Origin: DATFVA01 sp963747755
GTDB taxonomy: Bacteria; Bacteroidota; Ignavibacteria; Ignavibacteriales; Ignavibacteriaceae
Direction of reading: 5' to 3'
Assembly (NCBI GenBank): GCA_963747755.1
Contig: CAVVGK010000009.1
Coordinates: 1-64,000 of the forward strand
Length of the DNA: 64,000 nucleotides
Shown: piece by piece, positions 19,362-28,600 of the stretch
Layout of the letters: every line of letters begins with the position of its first letter
How positions within the stretch are numbered: position 1 is the first letter of the stretch
The notes under the pieces: model-generated
The model's input: only the letters and a program-made list of their open reading frames with translations
What the model was told of the DNA's origin: nothing
Databases searched by the model: none
Position numbers and translations under genes: made by a program

Positions 19362-19670
19362 ATGAACATCTATGTAGGAAACCTTTCAACTTCTGTTAGT
19401 GAAGAAGATTTAAGGAACATATTCTCCGGTTACGGTAATATTACCAGTGTAAAAGTTATAAAAGATATGTATACCGGTGTATCTAAAGGCTTCGGGTTTG
19501 TTGAAATGACAGGCGAAGCTGAAAAAGCAATTAAAGAATTGAACTCAAAAGACTTAAAGGGCAAGAACATCGTTGTTAACGAAGCCCGTCCTAAAACTAA
19601 CGGTACCGGCGGCGGCAGAGGTCGTGGTGCTTTCAGCGGGTCAGGAAACGGCCGTTCGGGTAAATGGTAA
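19362..19670 (+). CDS. Single-RRM glycine-rich RNA-binding protein
   Basis: A 102-residue protein with one RNA-recognition motif: RNP2 is IYVGNL (3-8) and RNP1 is KGFGFVEM (about 43-50). The tail is rich in Gly, Arg and Ser (GTGGGRGRGAFSGSGNGR), like cold-inducible RNA-binding proteins of cyanobacteria and Bacteroidota. Likely an RNA chaperone or post-transcriptional regulator. It is monocistronic or read together with the next gene, 20 bp downstream. Confidence 0.9.
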   Translation: MNIYVGNLSTSVSEEDLRNIFSGYGNITSVKVIKDMYTGVSKGFGFVEMTGEAEKAIKELNSKDLKGKNIVVNEARPKTNGTGGGRGRGAFSGSGNGRSGKW

Positions 19671-19690
19671 TAAGGGCTTAGTACCCTGTA

Positions 19691-21509
19691 ATGATTAAAA
19701 GCATTCATAATTTTCACATCCCGGTGATGGGACTAGCCTTCACCATTGATGCCCCGTTAAAAATCGCTCACTACGGAATAAATTCGGTAATCTCCATTGT
19801 GGATGACGACCTGATTGAAAAAATGAGGAGGATACATTCACGACTGAATGGTATTCCCTTCGTTCCCGTTTCTGTACAGGAGCCCGATTTCCGGGCTAAA
19901 AGAATAACCCTCTACCTTGACCTTATCAGTGACCTCGTGATGAAGAATTTCATCTTATTAAAAAACGAGATCCTTGATAAAAGTCCTGAGCTTGAGAAAT
20001 ATTATTCTCTTCTGCCCGATAGTTCGGAATTAAAGCTGCATCTGCAGAATTATATCTCAGGTGAGGACACAAGGGATGAAATGAAAGCTAAGCTTGACAG
20101 TCTTATGCACCCAGGCAGTATTGACGTAAACATAATGACGAAGGTGGATAAGGCTAATTCTGATTCTTCGGGTCCTCTGCCGGTTGAGTTTAATGATGCT
20201 CATGCATCGCTGAGGGGTTTTGCCCAAAGCGGGCTGAGTTCATCGGTGGTGCTTTCCGCAGGTATGAATCCGAGGCTGTATAGTTATTTTGAAAAATTCC
20301 CTGATTTCTTTCCTGATGCGAACGGAGAACTGAAAAAGAAAATTATTCTAAAAGTAAGCGACTTCCGTTCTGCTCTTATCCAGGGCAAATTCCTGGCAAA
20401 GAAGGGATTGTGGGTTTCGGAATACCGGATTGAATCAGGCCTCAATTGCGGCGGGCATGCATTTGCCACCGACGGCTACCTGATAGGACCCATTCTGGAG
20501 GAATTTAAAACACGCCGCAGCTTTTTAGTAGATACTCTTTTTGAGATATTCGCTGATGCACTAACCAGTAAGAATCTCCCCTTTAATCAAATAGCTCCCG
20601 AGCTCAGAATTACTGCGCAGGGAGGTGTAGGCACATCCGAAGAAAATAATTTTCTCCTGGATTATTACCGGGTAGATTCTGTAGGCTGGGGAACCCCCTT
20701 CCTGCTGGTACCTGAAGTGACCAACGTGGATGAGAGAACGCTTGCACTTTTAAGTGCGGCAGATGAAGATGATTTATACCTGAGTAATACATCTCCCCTG
20801 GGTGTACCATTTAACAGTGTACGCGGGAATACAAAAGATCGTTGAGAAGGACGAGAAGGCAGCCAGGGGGAAACCCGGAAGCGCCTGTCCCAAAAAGCTT
20901 TTAATTTCAGACAGAGAATTCAGTGAAAGTCCGATTTGTACTGCATCGATAAAGTACCAGACGCAGAAGATAAAGCAGGTGAACGATTCTTCATTCAGCA
21001 CGGCGATAAAAGACAAAGAGTACGACAGGATAACAGAAAAAACCTGTTTATGTCTGGGACTTGCCCTGCCGGCGCTGGAGATGAACAATGCAGTTGAAAA
21101 AGTTGACGGAGTAGGCACTGCTGTATGTCCCGGACCAAACCTGGCCTACTTTTCATCGATAGCAGCGTTGAGCGAAATGGTAAATCACATTTACGGAAGG
21201 TTCAACCTGATAAAAAGGAACGACCGTCCAAACTTCTTTATGAAGGAACTTAAACTTTATCTGAATTATCTCGAAGAGAAGATTTCAGATGCTGAACTGC
21301 CGCTGACCAACAACCAGAGCAAGTATTTTACAACATTCATAAGCAACATTTCTAACGGGATTGCCTATTACAAGCAGCTGTTTTCTGAAGCCGTGGGGAA
21401 GATCTTTGATTCGAAGGTGAAGTCAGAGTATGATTTAACCAGCCTTGAAGAAAAGCTCGGCCTCCTGATTGCATATATGAAATCCCTATCGTGCAAGCAG
21501 GAAGCCTGA
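19691..21509 (+). pseudogene. Conserved protein of unknown function, about 605 residues, one frameshift
   Basis: Two overlapping frames make one protein. The first (19691-20845, 384 residues) ends GVPFNSVRGNTK; the second continues from about 20835 as IVEKDEKAARGKPGSACPK and ends at 21509. One base change within CAAAAG at 20832-20838 accounts for it. The N-part has GLNCGGHAFATDGYLIGPIL (about 253) and APELRITAQGGVGTSEEN (about 299), reminiscent of flavin/TIM-barrel loops such as nitronate monooxygenase or glutamate synthase; that is only an impression. The C-part has several Cys (SACPKKL, EKTCLCLGLALP, GTAVCPGPN), which could bind metal. I recall the whole as an unnamed protein family in Bacteroidota/Chlorobiota. 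Whether the gene is dead or the frameshift is an assembly error is open. Confidence 0.6.
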
Positions 21510-21525
21510 AATTTAATTTCTGGAT

Positions 21526-21795
21526 TTACCCGTCAATATTATTAAAACTTGAAGTCACTCCGTCCATTGCCTGGGCTCTTACGTGAATTTCATTCAGCTT
21601 CTGAATTATTCTCAGAACCGCTTCACGTTTTTCTTCGACCAGGTCAGTTACAAAGCTTCTGACTTCCGGCATATTACATTCATCCAGAATCCCCTCATAA
21701 AATCGAACAATTGAGGTTTCCTTACGAAGTGCTTCATTTAGCATAGCACAAGTATTTCTGCAGGCGTGTCCGCATTTCAATTCATTATCTACCAT
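21526..21795 (-). CDS. Small helical protein of unknown function
   Basis: 89 residues, with GAGG before the ATG at 21795. The N-terminal motif KCGHACRNTC has three Cys and a His, which could bind metal or an Fe-S cluster. The rest is predicted helical and acidic (NEALRKETSIVRFYEGILDE, DLVEEKREAVLRIIQKLNEI), resembling a ferritin-like half-bundle. It follows the gamma subunit of the 2-oxoacid oxidoreductase in the same orientation 25 bp downstream, so it is the last gene of that operon. A role as an accessory or ferredoxin-like partner of the enzyme is a guess. Confidence 0.6.
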   Translation of the reverse strand: MVDNELKCGHACRNTCAMLNEALRKETSIVRFYEGILDECNMPEVRSFVTDLVEEKREAVLRIIQKLNEIHVRAQAMDGVTSSFNNIDG

Positions 21796-21820
21796 ATTAT
21801 TACCTCATCCCGGATAGTTG

Positions 21821-22387
21821 TTAAACTGTTATATTCTCTGCTTCCTGAGCAAATTTCTTCCCAAGCATCAAAGCCTGTTCGTTCAGCGGAATTAAGTGAT
21901 GATGCCTTTCGGGCAGGACTTTCTTAAGTGCTTTCAGGATGTTTTCCATCTTAACGATAGGACGTCTTTCAAGGAAGGCGCCGACGAGTATCATATTAGC
22001 GACCTGCCTTTTATTGAGCTTATTTGTAGCTTCTTCGATGGCAGGAAGACACAATATTTCAATATCGTCTCTTGTTGGGGGATTTATAATACCCGACTGT
22101 TCATACAGCAGGAAACCGCCAGGTTTCAGGGTTTCCTCAAATTTATCAAGAGAGGGCTGATTTAATACAACAGCCGAATCAAATTTCGATAAAATGGGTG
22201 AGCTGATTCTTGTATCACTTACAATTACGGTACAGTTTGCGGTTCCGCCTCTCATTTCAGGGCCATAGGAGGGCATCCAGCTTACCTCTTTATTTTCAAT
22301 CATAGCGGAGTAAGCGATAATTTGTCCCATCGAAAGGATTCCCTGTCCTCCGAAACCTGCAAAAATTATTTCCTGAGCTTTCTGCAT
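21821..22387 (-). CDS. 2-oxoacid:ferredoxin oxidoreductase, gamma subunit
   Basis: 188 residues with the POR/KOR/VOR gamma-domain signature: IIFAGFGGQGILSMGQIIAY near the N-terminus, and PSYGPEMRGGTANCTVIVSD at about 39-58. It joins the alpha and beta subunits to decarboxylate 2-oxoacids to acyl-CoA with electron transfer to ferredoxin. Gene order delta-alpha-beta-gamma on the minus strand, 38 bp after beta. Substrate (2-oxoisovalerate/branched-chain or 2-oxoglutarate) is not fixed by the sequence. Confidence 0.88.
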   Translation of the reverse strand: MQKAQEIIFAGFGGQGILSMGQIIAYSAMIENKEVSWMPSYGPEMRGGTANCTVIVSDTRISSPILSKFDSAVVLNQPSLDKFEETLKPGGFLLYEQSGIINPPTRDDIEILCLPAIEEATNKLNKRQVANMILVGAFLERRPIVKMENILKALKKVLPERHHHLIPLNEQALMLGKKFAQEAENITV

Positions 22388-22425
22388 TTTAATAACCTTT
22401 AATATTCATCATATAAAATTCTTAA

Positions 22426-23199
22426 TTATTTCCCGTCCTGCGGTACTTTGATATCACCAAGCGGGTATTGGGGAAACATATCGTTTTCCAGGAACTTGAT
22501 TGATTCAACGGGTGTCATTTTCCAACCTGAAGGACAGTTCGAAACAACTTCGATAAAGCTTGTTCCTTTATTCAGATCCTGGTTCTGGAATCCTTTGGTG
22601 ATGGCCTTCTTCAGCTTCCTCACAGCGTTGGGAGTATGTACCGCCTGCCTTGTGACATAATATGCTCCGGGAAGACTTGATATCATTTCGGTTATTCTTA
22701 AAGGATAACCTATCAGATCTTTGTCCCTTCCATATGGAGTGGTTGATGTCATCATACCCAGGAGGGATGTAGGCGCCATCTGACCGCCTGTCATTCCATA
22801 GATTGCGTTGTTGATGAAGATCATCATAAGATTTTCGCCGCGGTTAACAGTATGAATTGTTTCTGCTGTGCCGATCGCCGCGAGATCCCCATCTCCCTGG
22901 TATGAAAACACATATTTATCGGGCAGCATTCTTTTAATACCGGTTGCAACCGCACTGGCGCGTCCGTGAGCAGCTTCCTGCATGTCGATATCGAGATAAT
23001 GATATGCGAAAACTGAGCATCCTACAGGAGCGACTCCGATCGTTCTGTCTTGTATTCCTAATTCTTCAACAACTTCCATTAGGAGTCTGTGTACGACACT
23101 GTGACCGCATCCCGGGCAATAGTGAAATACTGTATCTGTTAATGTGGATGGTTTCTTATAAACCAGTTCCATTCCATCAATTGCTTCTAAAGTTTCCAT
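22426..23199 (-). CDS. 2-oxoacid:ferredoxin oxidoreductase, beta (TPP-binding) subunit
   Basis: 257 residues. It begins with the CPGCGHS motif (FHYCPGCGHSVVHRLL at about 26-41), typical of KOR/VOR-type beta subunits. The thiamine-pyrophosphate site is GDGDLAAIG (about 101-109) with the Mg-binding NNAIYGMTGGQ at about 128-138. It is the decarboxylating half of the enzyme. Separate small beta subunits with this pattern are found in four-subunit 2-oxoisovalerate or 2-oxoglutarate:ferredoxin oxidoreductases. Starts 8 bp after the alpha gene. Confidence 0.9.
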   Translation of the reverse strand: METLEAIDGMELVYKKPSTLTDTVFHYCPGCGHSVVHRLLMEVVEELGIQDRTIGVAPVGCSVFAYHYLDIDMQEAAHGRASAVATGIKRMLPDKYVFSYQGDGDLAAIGTAETIHTVNRGENLMMIFINNAIYGMTGGQMAPTSLLGMMTSTTPYGRDKDLIGYPLRITEMISSLPGAYYVTRQAVHTPNAVRKLKKAITKGFQNQDLNKGTSFIEVVSNCPSGWKMTPVESIKFLENDMFPQYPLGDIKVPQDGK

Positions 23200-23207
23200 A
23201 GTGTCTC

Positions 23208-24305
23208 CTACTCCTGACTGATTGATTGTTTTTCAAGTATCGCCTCAACTTCCGCGAAGATATCTTCCGGGGAAGGAATCATTCCGCCCATTCTTCCTTT
23301 GAAGTGAACGGGTTTTCTGCCTTCAACGGCGAGACGAACATCTTCTACCATCTGACCTGCATTCATTTCCACAACAAGGAAGAAATCTACCTGTGCGGCT
23401 AATTCTCTTAACCTGTCATATGGGAAAGGATATAATGTGATAGGTCTCAGGAGTCCAAGTTTAATTCCTTTTTCTCTTGCGAGATCTACTGCTTTCTGGC
23501 AGATCCTCGAAGACAAACCGAATGCAACCAGCATTATCTCTGCATCGTCAGTGTTAAAATTTTCAAACTTCACTTCTTTTTTAAGTTCTTCATACTTAGC
23601 CTGAAGGCCGACGTTAATCTGTTCCATTTTTTCGGGCTGAATAAAGAGAGATGTGATAATGTTTCTCTCACGGTTCGTTTTTTTACCCACGGTCGTCCAG
23701 TCTTTACTTTCTTTCGGCAGTGAACCGGCAGGAGGAAGAACAACTTTTTCCATCATCTGTCCAAGCGCACCATCGGTAAGAATCATTGCGGGGTTGCGGT
23801 ATTTTTCTGCGAGTCTGAAACCTTCGAACACGAAATCAGCCATCTCCTGAACTGATGCGGGAGCAAGTACGATTAAGTGATAATCTCCATGACCGCCGCC
23901 TTTAACAGCCTGGAAGTAATCTCCCTGTGAAGGCTGAATGGTTCCTAGTCCGGGACCTCCGCGCACTACGTTAGCAACCAGGCAGGGCAGCTGTGCTGAT
24001 GCGATATATGAAAGACCTTCCTGCATCAGGCTTATGCCGGGACTTGAAGATGAGGTCATCACCCTTGCGCCAGTGCCTGCAGCACCATAAATCATATTTA
24101 TTGAGGCTACTTCGCTTTCGGCCTGGAGTACTACCCCCCCTCTCTTAGGACATTCCTGCGCAAAATACTCGAGTACTTCTGATTGAGGAGTAATAGGATA
24201 CCCGAAATATCCATCCATACCTGCTCTTATTGCGGCTTCAGCCAGAGCTTCGTTGCCTTTCATTAAACGAACATCGTCGTTATTTGTATTTTCTGTATTG
24301 TTCAT
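23208..24305 (-). CDS. 2-oxoacid:ferredoxin oxidoreductase, alpha subunit (VOR/KOR type)
   Basis: 365 residues with the pyrimidine-binding domain: GNEALAEAAIRAGMDGYFGY and then PITPQSEVLEYFAQE (about 17-51), plus MTSSSSPGISLMQEGLSY (about 83-100). The C-terminal transketolase-like domain includes LVAFGLSSRICQKAVDLA and GLLRPITLYPFP. Length and motifs fit the alpha subunit of four-subunit enzymes, often named 3-methyl-2-oxobutanoate dehydrogenase VorB in databases. It would act in the cytoplasm in branched-chain oxidation or in reductive carboxylation. It sits between the ferredoxin-like delta and the beta gene, 20 bp after the former. Confidence 0.9.
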   Translation of the reverse strand: MNNTENTNNDDVRLMKGNEALAEAAIRAGMDGYFGYPITPQSEVLEYFAQECPKRGGVVLQAESEVASINMIYGAAGTGARVMTSSSSPGISLMQEGLSYIASAQLPCLVANVVRGGPGLGTIQPSQGDYFQAVKGGGHGDYHLIVLAPASVQEMADFVFEGFRLAEKYRNPAMILTDGALGQMMEKVVLPPAGSLPKESKDWTTVGKKTNRERNIITSLFIQPEKMEQINVGLQAKYEELKKEVKFENFNTDDAEIMLVAFGLSSRICQKAVDLAREKGIKLGLLRPITLYPFPYDRLRELAAQVDFFLVVEMNAGQMVEDVRLAVEGRKPVHFKGRMGGMIPSPEDIFAEVEAILEKQSISQE

Positions 24306-24325
24306 TTCAAACCTTTTTTAATCAA

Positions 24326-24583
24326 TTAACCTATAACTTCAGCAGTCTTTTGGGATTTCTTTAGTGCTGATTTGGGCTGGCGGTAAACTGTTATCGCCGC
24401 TTCGGGACATACGAGTGCACAATTGACGCATCCTGTACAGTTATCCTGCATCAATTCTACATAACGGTATCCGGCTTTGTTTATGTGGGATGATAATCCG
24501 AGGCTTTCCTGGGGGCATGCTACGATACACAGTTCGCATCCTTTGCATACAACCCCGTCAATTATTACCGTTCCTTTGATCAT
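24326..24583 (-). CDS. 2-oxoacid:ferredoxin oxidoreductase, delta (2x[4Fe-4S]) subunit
   Basis: 85 residues with two ferredoxin-type cluster motifs, CKGCELCIVACP (about 13-24) and CTGCVNCALVCP (about 49-60). It transfers electrons from the TPP enzyme to soluble ferredoxin. As the first gene of the delta-alpha-beta-gamma operon it marks where the operon promoter should lie, in the gap just upstream. Confidence 0.92.
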   Translation of the reverse strand: MIKGTVIIDGVVCKGCELCIVACPQESLGLSSHINKAGYRYVELMQDNCTGCVNCALVCPEAAITVYRQPKSALKKSQKTAEVIG

Positions 24584-24853
24584 TTTTTCTCCAATTTCTA
24601 TATCAGACTTTGCCGGTAAGAGACAACATATATGCCAGCTAAGGCATTTTTTTAAAGTGTCTTTTTAGGCACTTAAACACGTTAATTCAACAGAATATTT
24701 TCAGATTTAAGAAGAGCTGTTGAATTATATTTTTATTTATGGGAAGGTGGTTTGGTGATAAATGTTGAATAATTCAGCAGAATTCATTGAAAAATGAAAT
24801 TGGATGAGGGCGGGGGGGATAGTACAGAGCAAGAGGATATTGACTAATTGTTA

Positions 24854-25531
24854 GTGTTCAATGGCTAAAGCCTGGGGGCTGTGTGAGTTTGTCAGGGTCC
24901 GTCAGTTGAAAACTGACGGCAATACTTTGATCTGCTTTGCCTGGGGATGTAGTTTCCCAGGTATATGTGTTCAATGGCTAAAGCCTGGGGGCTGTGTGAG
25001 TTTGTCAGGGTCCGTCAGTTGAAAACTGACGGCAATACTTTGATCTGCTTTGCCTGGGGATGTAGTTTCCCAGGTATATGTGTTCAATGGCTAAAGCCTG
25101 GGGGCTGTGTGAGTTTGTCAGGGTCCGTCAGTTGAAAACTGACGGCAATACTTTGATCTGCTTTGCCTGGGGATGTAGTTTCCCAGGTATATGTGTTCAA
25201 TGGCTAAAGCCTGGGGGCTGTGTGAGTTTGTCAGGGTCCGTCAGTTGAAAAACTGACGGCAATACTTTGATCTGCTTTGCCTGGGGATGTAGTTTCCCAG
25301 GTATATGTGTTCAATGGCTAAAGCCGGGGGCTGTGTGAGTTTGTCAGGGTCCGTCAGTTGAAAACTGACGGCAATACTTTGATCTGCTTTGCCTGGGGAT
25401 GTAGTTTCCCAGGTATATGTGTTCAATGGCTAAAGCCTGGGGGCTGTGTGAGTTTGTCAGGGTCCGTCAGTTGAAAACTGACGGCAATACTTTGATCTGC
25501 TTTGCCTGGATGCAGTTTCACAGGTATTTGC
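24854..25531. repeat. Six tandem copies of a 113-bp hairpin repeat
   Basis: Near-identical units begin at 24854, 24967, 25080, 25193, 25307 and 25419 with period 112-114. Each contains GGCT-AA-AGCC, a perfect 9-bp hairpin (arms CCGTCAGTT and AACTGACGG with a GAA loop), and a third with CCTGGG and CCCAGG arms. The only differences are single indels (an extra A at about 25248, one base lost at about 25325). The last copy diverges after GCCTGG and is followed by another small palindrome (TGCCGTC at about 25529 with GACGGCA at 25549). Units this alike suggest recent expansion. Short open frames inside them are not credible genes. Confidence 0.95.
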
Positions 25532-25611
25532 CGTCGTGTTTTAACCGACGGCAAAAATATTAAAATCAACTTTCAGGCTTCAGCCATTATCTAGGTTTCC
25601 GCCTTCAGCAA

Positions 25612-28600
25612 TTATCCTTGTTTCTTCGAAGGAGAATCTTTTACATTTATTTCAATAACCGAACTATTTCCGCCGACTTCAGGATAATACATCAGGTAAG
25701 CCTGTGCGGCCGGCACTTCGTACTCGCCCGGCATCTGGGCTTTGATTATATACGAGAACTCCATTCTGTCATTAACATTAGTAACAAAGAAGGCAACTTT
25801 TTCGTCACGGTATTCCTTGTCAGCATAGAACCAGCGCCATGGACGATAATCCCAGTAATCATAATACTTATAATTATTCTCGCCCTCTATTTCAAAATTC
25901 TGTTCGTCTTTTACAACCTCGAATCCCGAGGGGAGCATATCTTCAAGGATTAAGTACTGAAGGCCGTTATCTTTGGTATCGACATATGTTTTAACCAGAA
26001 TATTTTCTCCCGAGACAGCGGTTCCATCGAAACGTTCTTTCGTATAAATTATTCTGTCCTTCATTTGTTCGGATTTAAGGATATAGTATTCCCTTTTAAC
26101 CTTAAAGCCGTTAACCCGGGCTGAAGCATTTTCATCTTTTGTATAATACTGGTTAATACCTGAAAAATAAAGTTTCCCATTTCCGTTTTTCACTATTTTG
26201 ATTTCGTTTTCACCTTTAAGAAGAATATTGTTTTTTAGTCCCGAGAAACTAAACGTTTTATTTTCACGGTATATATCTTCTTTTGTGAAGTGCTGGTTAG
26301 CAACCTGCTCGCCGTTCAGGTAAATGGTTACGTTATAGTCGGGATTTAATTCATTCGTAGTTTTCAGATAGTCGGCCAATGCAAAAATCACGGCCGCAGT
26401 TTCCTGTGTTGATCTCCAGCTGAATCCCTGTTTCTGCTGAAGTAGCCACCTGACCGTTTTTCCAATCAGTTCATTATTCGAATTTGTCTTAAGCAGAGCC
26501 TTAAGTACAAAGGCAGTTGTCTGCACCTTATCGTCCTGCCAGCTGTAGTGCCATTCTTTTCCGCCCCAGTAGGCGAACCGTTCTTCACTGTGAACCATTT
26601 TCACAAGTTTTTCCGAAGCTGCTTCTGCAAGGGAATTATTGTTTATGTCTTTCAGTGCGATAGTAAGCAGAGCAATTGAATATGCATTTAAATCATCTTT
26701 GAGAAGTTTTTCTATCCGCCTGTTTAAGTCATTGTAATCAGCTGAATTATATTTCAGTGCGGTTGCCATTGAATAGAGCATAAACGAAATAGTTGTTTCG
26801 TCTGATGATTCTGATTTTTCTATCTGCTGTTTAAGATTTTCTACGCCTCTGGAATACACATTGCCATCGACCGGATAACCTGCATTTTTAGCAAGCGTCA
26901 TTCCATAGACAACATAAGCCGTCATATAAGGATGAGTTTTATCATTCGTCCACCACCCCCAGCCTCCGTCATCGTGCTGGAAGTTGTACAGTCTTTTTAA
27001 TCCTGCTTCTGCCATCTTCGGAAGTTCTTCTATTGTAGAGGACTTAAGCGGGGCATTAATATCTTTGAAAGTATTTGCCACAATAATAGTTGGAAGGAAC
27101 CTGCTCATCGTCTGTTCAACGCAGCCGTAAGGATAACCTACAAGGTCATCAAGAGCTTTGATAATTGTTCCGGCTAAGGAGGGACTAAGGTTAAACTCAA
27201 GCTTTGCTGTTCTTAGATCAACATCGCCCGGGATTTTGAAACTTAGTTCTTCAGATTTGCTAAAATCATTAAAATCGGAGACGAGAGGATTTGTTATCCG
27301 TATCCCGCGCGGCAGAACCGGAACTTTAAGCTCAAGCGCATCGGACTCTTCATTAGTAAGCGCCTCAGCCGATAACTTAGCTTCTCCGATGGGATTATCT
27401 ACCTTAACCGTCCAGTCGATCCTTAACTCACCGTTCTTTTCAATAACAACTTCATACACGCCGTTTCTGCCCTTATTGATTTCAGGATCATAACCTTTGC
27501 TGTTTACTTTAGAGCTTACCAGTTTAACGTTATCAGAAGTAAAGGTGATTTTTGTTTTCTTCTTTTCATCGAGATAGTTATGCACAATGGTGGAGACGGT
27601 CATCTCATCGCCTTCACGGAAGAAGCGCGGGGTTTCCATTCTCACCAGGAGGTCTTTACGTGAGATCATTTTATCCTGCTGCTGACCGACGTCGGTGCCT
27701 TTTGTTATTCCTCTTACGGTAGTACGCCAGGTAGTGAGGTTATCAGGAATTTTAAAGCTCACTTTTGCTGTGCCGCTTTTGTCAGTTATGATATCAGCCT
27801 TCCAGATAAGAGCATCAACAAAGTTTGAGCGTACTTCAGCTTTCACATAAGCCGTACCCTTATCTTTCATCTCTGATTTCATCATCATGACGTCAGCACG
27901 GCCTCCGCGGATTGTATTCACTGATAGTTCAGCAGCCTGCGCGGGTCTGTCTCCGTCAGCGAAAAACTGACCTTCAGGGGCACCGGTTATAACCACGGGT
28001 TTCTCTATTTCAAAATTGTACGCGGTTGACTTTTTGGTGACATTAACTTTTTTAACCAGTGTGAGGTTATGTCCGTTTCCGGATATATAAAGATCATATT
28101 CTCCCTGTACGACATTACCTATGTTATAATTACCATTTGTATCTGTTTCGGCTGTATAATAATACTTCTCGCTTGTTAATATTACATAGATATTCTTTGC
28201 AGTCTCTTCGCTGTCTTTAATCTTTATTTTCCCGTACAGCGAACCTTTCTTAAGGTTAGCTTCATTCCTGTTCTCATCTTTGAAGAAATTTTTATCTACG
28301 TAGGTAATGTCTCTGCTGTGACTGCTGAAATTGCTGTACTGCAATGAGCTGTAGGTCGGGATATAAGAATAGGTTGGAGCATAGAAGAACGACTGTATAT
28401 CCTGTGTCTGATCTTCTTTAATAGCATAGATGCTTTCATCTATTATACCGAAGGACAAATCTGTGTTAGGGACAGGATTTCCCCTGTAATCTTTTACGAT
28501 AACAATGTAATCAGCGTTTTCACCAGGCTTATAGATTTCTTTTGAAGGCTTGAGGCTGATATCAAGAAACTTATCCTTTGCAAGAACTCCCACAAGTTTA

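Noticed and set aside
25241..25426. 61-residue ORF inside the tandem repeats
   Set aside because: It is just a translation of the repeat, with no start signal.
24854..25531. CRISPR array
   Set aside because: The whole 113-bp unit is repeated, so there are no unique spacers and no cas genes nearby.
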